Origin: an uncultured Myxococcales bacterium
GTDB lineage: Bacteria > Myxococcota_A > Bradymonadia > UBA7976 > VGTA01
Reading direction: 5' to 3'
Assembly (NCBI GenBank): GCA_937146725.1
Contig: CAKZRU010000189.1
Span: 1-35,317 of the forward strand
DNA length: 35,317 nucleotides
The notes under the pieces: model-generated
Seen by the model: only the letters and a program-made list of their open reading frames with translations
What the model was told of the DNA's origin: nothing
Database searches by the model: none
Position numbers and translations under genes: made by a program
Shown: piece after piece, positions 8,978-18,800 of the stretch
Position numbering within the stretch: the stretch's first letter is position 1
Layout: each line of letters starts with the position of its first letter

Positions 8978-10282
8978 GTGAGCAAAGTCAGAAAGTTACG
9001 AAATACTGTACAAGAGTTCTCGTTGCCGCTCATATTTGGGGTCATCGTTGGCTTGATTATCGCCAATATTGATGAACACCTTTACCATGAGCTAGTTCAC
9101 TTTACGCCCTTAGGTGAGGGCGCTGAACTTTTGGGACATAAAATTACCTTACATTTCCTTATTAACGACATCTTCATGGTGCTGTTCTTTGGGATTGCAG
9201 CCAAAGAAATTACTGAGTCAGTCTTGCCAGGTGGTGCACTTAATCCCCCTTCTAAGGCAATCAATCCCTTGTTAGGAACTTTAGGCGGGGTACTTGGACC
9301 CATCGCTTTTTTCTTCATTTTTGCAAGTATGTTCCTCAGCGATGGGATTGACAATGTTTCAGGTGCCATTACCACCGCAATTACACCCGGTACAGTCGTA
9401 GACTACTCGTCTCCAGAAATCGTGTTCAGAGGTTGGGGGATTCCTACTGCAACCGATATTGCTTTAGCTTGGCTTGTGGCTAAAATCGTTTTTGGGGCAA
9501 CTCACCCGGCCGTAAACTTCTTACTGTTGTTAGCGGTTGCTGATGATGCGATTGGTCTTGGGATTATTGCGATTTTCTATCCAGACCCCAACCATCCAGC
9601 AGCTCCTGCTTGGTTAGGTTTGGTCGCCTTAGGTATGATTGTCGCGTATGCTTTCCGACGCATGAATGTCCAAAAATGGACGCCATATATCTTTGTGGGT
9701 GGCTTTTTAAGTTGGCTTGGTCTTCTTGAAGCGCACTTACACCCTGCTTTAGCACTTGTGCCTATCGTGCCCTTTTTACCAGGGCCGGAGCGAGATCTTG
9801 GTTTGTATGCTGAAGCAGAGGAAGACGAAGATGATCACGGGCATGGTCATGGACACAGTCACTCACCACTTGAGGAGTTTGAGCATCAGCTTAAGACCTT
9901 TGTTGACTTTGGCTTATTCTTCTTTGCCTTTGCCAATGCCGGTGTAAAACTCGATAGCGTTGGAATGATTACTTGGGTGATTCTTGCTGCTTTACTTGTT
10001 GGTAAAACCGTAGGAATCTTCATTTTTGCTTGGGGTGGTTCACTCATTGGCTTCCCATTACCGGAAGGCATGAAAGTTAAACATCTCATCGTTGCCGGTG
10101 TAGTCGCAGGCTTGGGCTTAACTGTAGCACTCTTTGTTACCGGTGAGGCCTATCCAGGCCAAGGACTTGCAGCAGAATTACAAGGTCCGGCCAAAATGGG
10201 CGCCGTCTTTAGCGCAGGGGCCGGGTTGCTTGCCATTATAATGGGTAAGATTCTTAAAGTTCATCAAAAGGATGATGCCTAA
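8978..10282 (+). CDS. nhaA: Na+/H+ antiporter NhaA
   Basis: 434 residues, GTG start preceded by GGGAG. NhaA exchanges sodium for protons across the inner membrane, for pH and salt homeostasis. Family landmarks are INDIFMVLFFGIAAKEI (62-78), WGIPTATDIALA with D160, the paired aspartates D189-D190 in AVADD (equivalent to D163/D164 of E. coli NhaA), and K343 in VGKTVGIF, at the place of E. coli K300. All are present, so the protein should be active. Unusual is an acidic and His-rich loop at about 280-297 (EEDEDD, then alternating His-Gly/Ser), between transmembrane segments. It is absent from E. coli NhaA and might bind metal or protons. An M23 lipoprotein gene starts 52 nt downstream and could be co-transcribed. 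Confidence 0.95.
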   Translation: MSKVRKLRNTVQEFSLPLIFGVIVGLIIANIDEHLYHELVHFTPLGEGAELLGHKITLHFLINDIFMVLFFGIAAKEITESVLPGGALNPPSKAINPLLGTLGGVLGPIAFFFIFASMFLSDGIDNVSGAITTAITPGTVVDYSSPEIVFRGWGIPTATDIALAWLVAKIVFGATHPAVNFLLLLAVADDAIGLGIIAIFYPDPNHPAAPAWLGLVALGMIVAYAFRRMNVQKWTPYIFVGGFLSWLGLLEAHLHPALALVPIVPFLPGPERDLGLYAEAEEDEDDHGHGHGHSHSPLEEFEHQLKTFVDFGLFFFAFANAGVKLDSVGMITWVILAALLVGKTVGIFIFAWGGSLIGFPLPEGMKVKHLIVAGVVAGLGLTVALFVTGEAYPGQGLAAELQGPAKMGAVFSAGAGLLAIIMGKILKVHQKDDA

Positions 10283-10334
10283 AGCTTAAAAACTCGTTAA
10301 ACTCAAACAAGTATAAACTTTGATCGGAGGAAAA

Positions 10335-11246
10335 ATGCGATCATTTAATCACTTGTTGAGTTCAATGTTTTGGGTATTTGTTTCTTGTACCTTGTGTGGT
10401 GCCTTGTGTGCTTGTGAAGAACAGTCGCCACAAGAAACTGGTATGGATGAGCTTGTTTCTAATCCCTTTTCTACGGATATGGATATGAATCAACTCAATA
10501 GCATGCAGAACGAATCTAGTGACTTTGAGCTCGATCAAACAATAGATGACGCACTTACTCAAGACCAAACCGTTGACACTATTGATCAAGGTATGGAAGC
10601 AAACTATCCACCACCACCAAATGGTTATCCTTTATTTGCCCTGCCTATTATGCCTGAAGATATTGATTTCATTGATCACCGAGTCGTTTTTGGGGTTGAC
10701 CACGACCCTAGCGAAGGTCAAAGAATTCGTTGTGAAGATTATGCAGGTCGAATCTTTCCTTATTGCTATGATGGACATTTAGGCAGTGACTTTATACTTT
10801 TAGGTGCTTTTGAAACAATGGATCAAGGGTCTGCACGAGTTCAAAGTGCCTTGGCAGGTACAGTCATAGACCTAGATGATGGAAATTATGATCGTTGCCA
10901 TGCTGATGCTCTCACCGCTGATGTAAGCTGTGATGGTTATCCGATGCAAGCGAATTATGTGACCATTGAACATGATAACGGCTGGCGAACAGATTATTTA
11001 CATTTAAAACGGAACTCAGTTGCGGTGACTATTGGTGATCGAGTGAGCTGTGGAACTGTCTTGGGATTGGTGGGTTCTAGCGGATATTCATCGGCACCAC
11101 ACTTACATTTTGAAGTGACCGATCCCTATGGAGTTATTTGGGATCCCTTTGCCGGGCCCTCTTCCCAGCCCTTTTCTTTGTGGCTTAATCAACCTCCTTC
11201 AGGCAGTTCAGACAGTTTGCCAAGCACATCCTGTTCATCCCCTTGA
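10335..11246 (+). CDS. M23 (LytM-type) metallopeptidase lipoprotein
   Basis: 303 residues from ATG 10335. GGAGG at 10326-10330 fixes this start; an in-frame TTG at 10320 would lie upstream of the ribosome binding site. The signal peptide ends in LCAC, with Cys27 as probable lipidation site. An Asp/Met-rich disordered linker follows (about 36-95). The M23 domain has HLGSD (H148, D152), YLHLK (H223) and the HLHFE motif (H256, H258), so the zinc ligands and catalytic histidines are intact. Such enzymes cut peptidoglycan cross-bridges or other Gly-rich peptides. Four cysteines inside the domain suggest disulfides in the periplasm or outside the cell. The 3' end overlaps the convergent phosphoesterase gene by 58 nt. 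A lipid-anchored wall hydrolase or secreted endopeptidase is likely; the exact substrate is unknown. Confidence 0.9.
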   Translation: MRSFNHLLSSMFWVFVSCTLCGALCACEEQSPQETGMDELVSNPFSTDMDMNQLNSMQNESSDFELDQTIDDALTQDQTVDTIDQGMEANYPPPPNGYPLFALPIMPEDIDFIDHRVVFGVDHDPSEGQRIRCEDYAGRIFPYCYDGHLGSDFILLGAFETMDQGSARVQSALAGTVIDLDDGNYDRCHADALTADVSCDGYPMQANYVTIEHDNGWRTDYLHLKRNSVAVTIGDRVSCGTVLGLVGSSGYSSAPHLHFEVTDPYGVIWDPFAGPSSQPFSLWLNQPPSGSSDSLPSTSCSSP

Positions 11247-12700
11247 AGGTTCAAGATTAAATCAGCACTTTTTTTGGCGCTACACCATTGATATAAGCCG
11301 ACTTCCATAGCCTCTCCCTCACCTTTAACCACACCAAACTTTGCTGAACAGGTGCAGGGCGCATTAGGTGCATGGCCCTCAGAGCGAGGTAAATGCTCCC
11401 AACTGCCGGGATTAAGCCATTTGACCTCACCATCTCTTTCTAAAACCGGTTTATGCGTATGACCTAAAACAACCAAAGGTACATCGGTGATTTCTCCAAT
11501 TTTATGGGCAACTTCTGACATATAGGGATGAGGATCTTGCATGGGACGTAGTCTTGCCAACCCCACCCAAGTTAAGCTGAGAAAAACAGCTCCAATCGCA
11601 AGAGACAGATAAAGCATCCAACCGGCTAACACTGTGGTTAAAACCAATAAGCCAATCCCAGAAAGAATTACGATCAAAATCTTATCCATATGAGCCGCTA
11701 AGGCAAAACGGCCTAAACTAGCACCCACATGTGCTTCCCTGAGTTGATCAAGCTCCCGTACTCTACTCAATTTAATTTGTGCTTTTTTAGCAAAACGTGC
11801 CAAGCGACGACCGCGCCGTTTAATGCGTGGAGACTGTCCTTTTCCCGACCCTTGACCTTGCTGAGAATTATGTAAGCGGGCTTCAGCAGTATCTTTAAGA
11901 TAGCGCCACAAAAAGTTAATATAAAAAGCCACTAAGCTGACTAACCCTACGCCCGCTTTGGTCCAAGCCCAGCGAATAAAGTCGCCGGCTCCCCAATGTT
12001 CAAGATCATGGATGGGTAGAGTTGGGACAGGATTACAGAAATAACGCAGGCCCCAATGACCAAAGGTCGGCTTAAGTTCTCCGGTTTCTGAATCAACCGG
12101 ACTTAAGGGATCAGGAAAGGTAGAATAGGCATCAAAGCGATGCCCATGTTCGATATACACGCGGCCTTCTTCGTAGTAAAACCAAGGCGCAAAGTGAATT
12201 GCTCTTTTTGCTGCTTTGGGTCGACTTGTATGACGAGCAAGTAAGGAACGTAGATCTCTTCGAACTTTTTCAAACCAAAGATCAGCATCATGATTACCCA
12301 CCACAAAAACAATTTGATTGCCCGCCTCAATAAAATGTGCCAATGCCTTAAAAGCACGATGATGATATTTAGAAATCTCCTGTAGCTTCCAACGTGAGCG
12401 TCGTCGTACAAAGGAGAGCCCATACATAGCTTCTTCTGCTTCTAGTTGGATGTGCTCCGCTACGGTTAAGCCCATATGTAAAAAGTCGATGGTGTCTCCG
12501 TTAAAGACAAGTGTCCAAGGAAGCTTATCGCCTTCTTCAGTCATCGCTGGATTTGATAAGTGATACCTCAAAAACTGCTCTAATTCAGCATCGAGTTTAT
12601 CGATCATTTGATATGAGCGTTCAGTCATAGGTGGCCTTAAGGCTGAACCTAAGTGTAAGTCGGATACGACAAGCAGTGATGAACGCGGGGCCCCTGACAT
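11189..12700 (-). CDS. Metallophosphoesterase interrupted by a membrane-spanning insertion
   Basis: 503 residues; GAGGAG lies just upstream of the ATG. Calcineurin-like motifs are DLHLG (D14, H16), NGDTIDF (D69), VGNHDAD (N136, H137), EHGH (H185, H187) and GHTH (H414, H416), so the two-metal site looks complete. The gap between EHGH and GHTH is about 225 residues; in compact family members it is only a few tens. The insertion contains a hydrophobic segment near 249-266, a basic stretch near 290-310 (RIKRRGRRLARF) and a long hydrophobic hairpin at about 339-380. The catalytic domain is therefore probably cytoplasmic and tethered to the inner membrane through its own middle. The substrate is unknown; lipid-precursor hydrolases such as LpxH share the early motifs. 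It overlaps the convergent M23 gene by 58 nt. Confidence 0.88.
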   Translation of the reverse strand: MSGAPRSSLLVVSDLHLGSALRPPMTERSYQMIDKLDAELEQFLRYHLSNPAMTEEGDKLPWTLVFNGDTIDFLHMGLTVAEHIQLEAEEAMYGLSFVRRRSRWKLQEISKYHHRAFKALAHFIEAGNQIVFVVGNHDADLWFEKVRRDLRSLLARHTSRPKAAKRAIHFAPWFYYEEGRVYIEHGHRFDAYSTFPDPLSPVDSETGELKPTFGHWGLRYFCNPVPTLPIHDLEHWGAGDFIRWAWTKAGVGLVSLVAFYINFLWRYLKDTAEARLHNSQQGQGSGKGQSPRIKRRGRRLARFAKKAQIKLSRVRELDQLREAHVGASLGRFALAAHMDKILIVILSGIGLLVLTTVLAGWMLYLSLAIGAVFLSLTWVGLARLRPMQDPHPYMSEVAHKIGEITDVPLVVLGHTHKPVLERDGEVKWLNPGSWEHLPRSEGHAPNAPCTCSAKFGVVKGEGEAMEVGLYQWCSAKKSADLILNLQGDEQDVLGKLSELPEGG

Positions 12701-12716
12701 AAAGCTTCTCCTCTAG

Positions 12717-12754
12717 GTCAGTAGTCAAAATCTAAGTCAGTAGTCAAAGTCTAA
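12717..12754. repeat. Tandem 19-nt direct repeat upstream of two divergent genes
   Basis: Two 19-nt units (12717-12735 and 12736-12754) differ at one base: GTCAGTAGTCAAAATCTAA and the same with G at position 14. They lie just upstream of the phosphoesterase start on the minus strand and before the ceramidase-like gene on the plus strand. Possible regulator binding site or a simple duplication. Confidence 0.7.
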
Positions 12755-12794
12755 ATCGACAATAATGATAAAGATAGGTCAAAGATAAAGTGGA

Positions 12795-12831
12795 TTAAGA
12801 AATGAGTGATTAATATTTGGGCTTTTCTTAA
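12795..12831. promoter_or_regulatory. Inverted repeat upstream of the ceramidase-like gene
   Basis: TTAAGAAA (12795-12802) and TTTCTTAA (12824-12831) form perfect 8-base arms separated by 21 nt, 47 nt before the probable start at 12879. It could be an operator for spaced half-sites or a leader hairpin. AT-rich, so chance is possible. Confidence 0.3.
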
Positions 12832-12878
12832 GTCAAAGCTATGATGATGTGGTCAATCCTCTCAAAGGTATTAATAAT

Positions 12879-15728
12879 ATGCTACATCAACTTTTCTCGT
12901 TTTCCAAAGAACACCGACACCCGAATCAAAGTATTTACCATACAGCGTTGCTCATAGTTGTATGCATAATGCTAAGTGCCTGTGATGATGCGAATACACC
13001 CTCAAATATCCCAACCGATCCTTCCTCTGACCAGACCCTTGGTGACATGGACACGAACTCTGAGCTTGATCAATCAAGTATGGTCGATGCTATGACTGAT
13101 GGAATGATCAACGAAGAACAAACCTGTGTTTATCATGATGACTGTGAAGCTTTGGAGCAGTGTTTAAATGGTGTATGCAGTTCTACCAGCAAAACCTGTC
13201 AGTTTAGTCAAAGCTGTGACTTGGGAGAAGTGTGCTATGAAGGTCGCTGTGTTGAGCCTTGTTTATCGGATTTAAGTTGCCCTGATGAAGGACACTGCAT
13301 CAATGGTTCATGCTTACCCTTCCCTACTGAATTACGCCCAAGTAGAGCAGTGGAAATGCTTGGTTCAGCCGAGCAAATCTATGTAGGTGTTGGTACTGCT
13401 GATTTAACATATCCCATTGGGGTCTCTGCCGCTGGATATGGGGGACGTCCCGGTCCTAGAACGCCCTACAATAAGAGTTTAGGAGGCAGTGATAGCGTGA
13501 TTGAACGACAGGATGTGCGAGTCATCGTTTTGGATAATGGTGAGACCTTAAGCATACTCACTCGTATGCCCTTGTCTTGGTCTACTGACTATTTGCGCAC
13601 TTTAATCGCACAAGAAGTGGGCCGACTGAGTGCTACAGATGAACAAGATCAAGGCGTTGATATTCTAGATCACTTAATTATTTTTGCCACTCACTCACAT
13701 AGTCAACCCGGACGCTTTTGGAACTTGGTTTCGGCCCTTCCCTTTGGGACTTTCGGTTTTGGTAGCTTTTCTAAATCCATTACCGAAGGATATGCAAAAG
13801 CTGCGGCTTTGGCCATTATGGAAGCGCTTAATAGTCGTGAGAGGGGACGAGTGGGGTGGTCGATGCTAGATGAAAGTGACCCACGTAGGATCATTCATAG
13901 TAATCGCCGAGGACTTGCCAATGATATTTTTGATGATCGACTCCTTGCTCTTAGAATTGATGATATGGAAGGTCAAGCTAAGGCCGCTTTAATTGGTTTT
14001 GGCATTCATGGGACACATTTGATGACGCCTTTGCTTACTGGCGATTCGGCAGCCGGGATTGAGCAGGTTCTAAGTGAAGAGTTATCAGCCAAATATGGTC
14101 GCTTTATACCGGTACTCTTTGCGAATGGTAATGCGGGTAATATCTCACCTCGTGGAGACTTTTTAAGCAATCAGAAGTTGGGTCACTTACAAACGATTGG
14201 TGCGCTTTTATGGCAAGTCTATGAGCCCTTATTTGACTCAATGACGACCGTTTCTGACCCAAGTCTTAACTTGCAAATTCAACGCGTTGAACTCGGGTAT
14301 GAGCAGATTGGTTATAATCAAAGTGAGGAGACCTTTGAGGGGCGTGATGGGATATATCACTATGGTGCTTTTCAATGTGTTCAAAATGAAAAAGCTCCCG
14401 AAGAAAATGCCTATACCTTGGCGGAAGCTAATTGTTTAATGGATTTGCAGCGGATTGTGCATGAGCCGGTTGTTCAGTTCCAAAAAACAGTCGTTACAGT
14501 CATGCAACTCGGAGAATTATTTATCACAACCCTGCCCGGAGAACCGGCTTCAAGCCTTGGTCTTAATTTAGCACAAGCCATTGAGCAAAGTGCTCAAGAC
14601 AACGGCTATGCCCAAGCGCGATCATTTAATTTTGGTTATGCACAAGATCATCAGTTTTATCTCTTATCACCCGATGATTGGTTTAGGGGTGGTTATGAGG
14701 CCTCAATGAGTACTTGGGGGCCTTATATTGGCCGCTATCTCAGCGAGTCTGTATACAATGTTGCCCAAGCCATGATTCAGGGTGAGCAAATTGAGCAACC
14801 TAACTTAAAACCCACTTGGTGGCCTGCTTTAGAGGATGATACTCGTTTGGCACCTGAGGAGGCTTCAAGCGTGGCAAGTATCGTACAACAACCAAGTCCA
14901 CAGCTCTATCGAGGACAAGTCGTAAATATGATTTGGCAGGGTGGCGATCCGGCGGTTGACTTACCCAAGCTCAGTCTTAAGCATGCGGATGACCAATCTC
15001 AGGTTTTACATCCACGCAGTGGACTAGCCTTTGATGACTCTGGCTTTGAAAGTGTAATCAAATATCTTGGAGACTATGCCACTGATCAACGTTGGAGCAG
15101 TCAATGGGATTTACCTTACCAACTACCTACCGGTCTGTATTACATACAAATTGATGGTCATATTGGACCAAATGCCGAGCCATACAGTTTACAAAGTGAA
15201 CACTTTGAGCTCAATGGAGAACAGGGCTTACTCATTCATCATAGTGAAATCAACGATAGAGTTTTGAGCGTAAAGCTAAGTTATCAACATACGCCAAGTA
15301 ATGATGATGGAGAAAGTCCCTTTAGTGAGTTACAGCCTCAAGGTACACTGCTACATATACGGTTTGCCAACTTAGACCTAAGCGAATTAAATACGCAACA
15401 TAAGGACTTTCGATTTATTATGGGCCCACCACTGAGTCAAGAACTCAATGTACAAATCTGGAATGGTGAGTCACCCACTGAAACAGGCCGAGAGGCAGAT
15501 CAAAGAATCACTGTCTTACCACAACCAGCAAGCTGTGATATGCAAATCACCACTGGTCGTTCTGAACAAGGAGAAGAAACGCAAACGATCCTCACCGAGG
15601 CACCTTGCACCGAATATCAAATCGATCTCAGTTCAGCTGCTCTGATGGAGGCAAACCATGTTTTAATGAGCGACCAATTCGGTAATATGAGTGATCTTAT
15701 TGATATAAGAAACTTAAGTAATCCTTAG
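12879..15728 (+). CDS. Neutral ceramidase family lipoprotein with a cysteine-rich N-terminal region
   Basis: 949 residues from ATG 12879, chosen because AAAGGT lies 9 nt upstream; an in-frame GTG at 12849 has no such site. The signal sequence ends in LSAC (Cys35). An Asp/Met-rich linker and a region with about twelve Cys (83-146) follow. The main domain matches neutral/alkaline ceramidases, which hydrolyse the N-acyl bond of ceramide. Visible counterparts of the known site are THSHSQPG (H272, H274), GFGIHGTH (H377, H380), ANGNAGNISP (S423, at the catalytic Ser position), TTLPGEP (E555) and GGYEASMSTWGP (Y606). A beta-rich C-terminal domain completes the usual family layout. It is probably lipid-anchored at the cell surface. 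The family fit is strong; ceramide as substrate is inferred, and related N-acyl lipids are possible. Confidence 0.87.
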   Translation: MLHQLFSFSKEHRHPNQSIYHTALLIVVCIMLSACDDANTPSNIPTDPSSDQTLGDMDTNSELDQSSMVDAMTDGMINEEQTCVYHDDCEALEQCLNGVCSSTSKTCQFSQSCDLGEVCYEGRCVEPCLSDLSCPDEGHCINGSCLPFPTELRPSRAVEMLGSAEQIYVGVGTADLTYPIGVSAAGYGGRPGPRTPYNKSLGGSDSVIERQDVRVIVLDNGETLSILTRMPLSWSTDYLRTLIAQEVGRLSATDEQDQGVDILDHLIIFATHSHSQPGRFWNLVSALPFGTFGFGSFSKSITEGYAKAAALAIMEALNSRERGRVGWSMLDESDPRRIIHSNRRGLANDIFDDRLLALRIDDMEGQAKAALIGFGIHGTHLMTPLLTGDSAAGIEQVLSEELSAKYGRFIPVLFANGNAGNISPRGDFLSNQKLGHLQTIGALLWQVYEPLFDSMTTVSDPSLNLQIQRVELGYEQIGYNQSEETFEGRDGIYHYGAFQCVQNEKAPEENAYTLAEANCLMDLQRIVHEPVVQFQKTVVTVMQLGELFITTLPGEPASSLGLNLAQAIEQSAQDNGYAQARSFNFGYAQDHQFYLLSPDDWFRGGYEASMSTWGPYIGRYLSESVYNVAQAMIQGEQIEQPNLKPTWWPALEDDTRLAPEEASSVASIVQQPSPQLYRGQVVNMIWQGGDPAVDLPKLSLKHADDQSQVLHPRSGLAFDDSGFESVIKYLGDYATDQRWSSQWDLPYQLPTGLYYIQIDGHIGPNAEPYSLQSEHFELNGEQGLLIHHSEINDRVLSVKLSYQHTPSNDDGESPFSELQPQGTLLHIRFANLDLSELNTQHKDFRFIMGPPLSQELNVQIWNGESPTETGREADQRITVLPQPASCDMQITTGRSEQGEETQTILTEAPCTEYQIDLSSAALMEANHVLMSDQFGNMSDLIDIRNLSNP

Positions 15729-15847
15729 GTAAATAAAGATAAGAGCTTGACGTTAAAACTTTTTATCTTGAGTAAATTTAATAACTTGTTATTCATCTAT
15801 TTGTTTTATTAAAGGCAAAACTTATCCATTAAGGAGATTATAATTTA

Positions 15848-18800
15848 ATGTTTAACCCCTCTAAGAATATGATCTTCATGAGCATGATTCTACTGTTGGC
15901 AACCGCCTGTGGTAATGAAGTAAATGAAGAAATTGCAGGTATCAAGCTGACTCCAGAAGAACTTTTTTTTGAAGCACCAGATGATGGTGCATCATCCAAA
16001 GTTCTTGAAGTCAGTGTATCCAATGATGGTGCGGCAACATTGGTGGTGAGTAGTGTTACCGTCGCTGAAAATGATGACAGTCCAGAAGTCACCATTGCCA
16101 ATAGCGAGTCATGGAGTGACAGTGTTTCAATTCCTTCTGAAAGCAGTGTCATTCTGCGTGTAGAATGGACACCAAGCAACAATATCGTTGATCGTGGTCA
16201 AGTTGTTTTTGATACAAATATTGGTGAAAGAACCATCAATTTTACCACCGCCCCCTTAGCGAGTACACCTGTCAATGAGCTTTGTGGTGATGGTGAACTT
16301 CAAAGTAATGAAGAATGTGATGATGGCAACCGTGAGACAGAAGTCTGTCCCTATGGTGAGGAAGAATGTGAAGTTTGTGCTGAAAACTGTACTTTACAGC
16401 CCGGTGCTACAAGTTTTTGTGGTGATGGAGAACTACAAGAAGATGAAGCCTGCGATGATGGTAATCAAGAAGTCGCTGATGGTTGTAGCGATACTTGTGA
16501 ACTAGAGGAAGGCTTTACTTGTGATGATCAAGGTCAATGTCAATCGACTTGTGGTGATGGAATCCTAGCAGCAAATGAAGCCTGCGATGATGGAAACACA
16601 ATGACAGAGTCTTGTGATTACTCTTTGCAGTCATGTGAGGTTTGTGCCGAAGATTGTACTCTAGTTGCAGGTGAAACAAGCTATTGTGGTGATGGTGATC
16701 AAAGTCCTGAAGAACAATGTGACGACGGCAACAATACCACTGAGAGCTGTGCTTATGGCCAAAGAGAGTGCCAAGTCTGTGCAGCAAACTGTACCTTAGT
16801 GCAAGGTGAAGTTTCTTTTTGTGGTGATAACCTAATCATTGAGGCTGATGGTGAGGCCTGTGATGATGGAAATATCTTAACCGAACGCTGTGCTTACGGT
16901 GAAGAAACTTGTGAAGTATGTAATGGGCAATGCCAAATTGTTGCAGGTGAAACAAGCTATTGTGGAGATAGCGTAGTGAGCGAGCGTGATAACGAAGCTT
17001 GTGATGATGGTAACCAAGACAATGGTGATGGCTGTAGTTCTACCTGCCAAATTGAGCTAGGCTTTACTTGTAATGATGAGCAAGTTTGTACTTCAAGCTG
17101 CGGTGACAATATTGTTGCAAGCAATGAAGCCTGTGATGATGGTAACACCGAGACCGAAAGCTGTGCTTATGGTGAAGAAAGTTGCGACGTTTGTGCCGCG
17201 GATTGTACCTTAATTGAAGGTGAAACTTCATACTGTGGTGATGCAGTGCAAAGCGATGCCGATGAGGAAGAATGTGATGATGGCAACCAAGAAAATGGTG
17301 ATGGTTGTAGTGATACCTGCCAAGTAGAAGAAGGATATACATGTGACGAAGATCAAGTGTGTATCTCGATCTGCGGTGACAGTGTAGTTGCCGGTAATGA
17401 AACCTGTGATGATGGTAATACTGAGACCGAAAGCTGTCCCTATGGTGAAGAAAGCTGTACAGTTTGTGACGCAACCTGCCAAGAAGTGCCCGGTGCAACA
17501 AGCTTCTGTGGTGACAATGCGGTAAATGGCGCTGAAACCTGTGATGATGGTAACACTGAAACCGAAAGCTGTGTTTACGGTGAAGAAAGTTGTATTGTTT
17601 GTGATGCAACCTGCCAAGAAATGCCCGGCGCAACAAGCTTCTGTGGTGACAATGCGGTAACTGGCGCTGAAACCTGTGATGACGGCAACGCCGAAACTGA
17701 GGCCTGTGCTTATGGTGAAGAAAGTTGTACCGTTTGTAATGCGAGTTGTCTGGAAGTTGCCGGTGAAACCAGTTTCTGTGGTGATAATATCACGAATGGT
17801 TCTGAAACTTGTGATGATGGCAATACTGTCACAGAGAGCTGTGTATATGGTGAAGCGGACTGTAAAGTATGTGATGCCAACTGTACTTTAACAGATGGTG
17901 AAATCAGCTTCTGTGGTGACAATGCTGTCAACGGCGCTGAAACCTGTGATGACGGCAACACCGAGACCGAAAGCTGTCTTTACGGTGAAGAAAACTGTAC
18001 TGTTTGTGACGCAAGCTGCCAAGAGGTCTCCGGTGCAACAAGCTTCTGTGGTGATGGTATTTTACAAGCTGAGCAAGGCGAAGAATGTGATGCGGGTATT
18101 GCCAATGGAAATACTGCTGACACCTGCCGAGCTGATTGTACTCTACCTCGTTGTGGGGATGGTGTAGTAGATACTGGCGAGTCATGTGATGATGGTAACG
18201 GTAGTAATGCTGATGCCTGTCCTGATGGTCCAACCGGTACTTGTACTCGCGTATCTTGCGCTGATCTTTTAGCTCAAAACCCAAGTGCAACAACCGGTTA
18301 TTACTACATTGATCCAGATAATGATGGTGCAAACTTAATTTACGCTTACTGTGATATGGTCACAGATGGTGGTGGCTGGACAGCAATCATTAACCCACAA
18401 GATTATCAAAAGACTTATCTTGATCAGTTCCCTGCTCAAACCGATACGATTGTTAATTATGGCATATATACTTCTCCCGCAACTGGCGTAAGTTGGGGTG
18501 ATGTCACAACCCAAGAAAACTATTCACAACAACCACAGCGTATAGAACTTAATCTAAATTATAACGAGATTAAAATTACGTATTCGGGATTCTATGATAA
18601 TCCGGTTAGTGGACTAGGCTTCTTCTATGTTGGTAACCAAGATGCATATAATAATGCCATTAGTTTTGAAGACCGAAACTCAGATGCCTCCACAGGACAT
18701 TATTTGACAGTTGGAGGAAGCTCAATTCTTTTCAGAGCTCAACAGGATGTTATTGATCGTACTGATACAATTTCTTTACCCAACAGTACGCTCTTGCATG

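Noticed and set aside
8884..9066. Small minus-strand open frame across the nhaA start
   Set aside because: It overlaps the nhaA ribosome binding site and N-terminus in antisense, and its protein has no recognisable feature.
17064..17636. Long open frame on the minus strand, rich in His, Arg and Tyr, opposite the DUF4215 array
   Set aside because: It is the antisense reading of the repeated cysteine-rich units. Its composition follows directly from the repeat codons, and there is no start signal.
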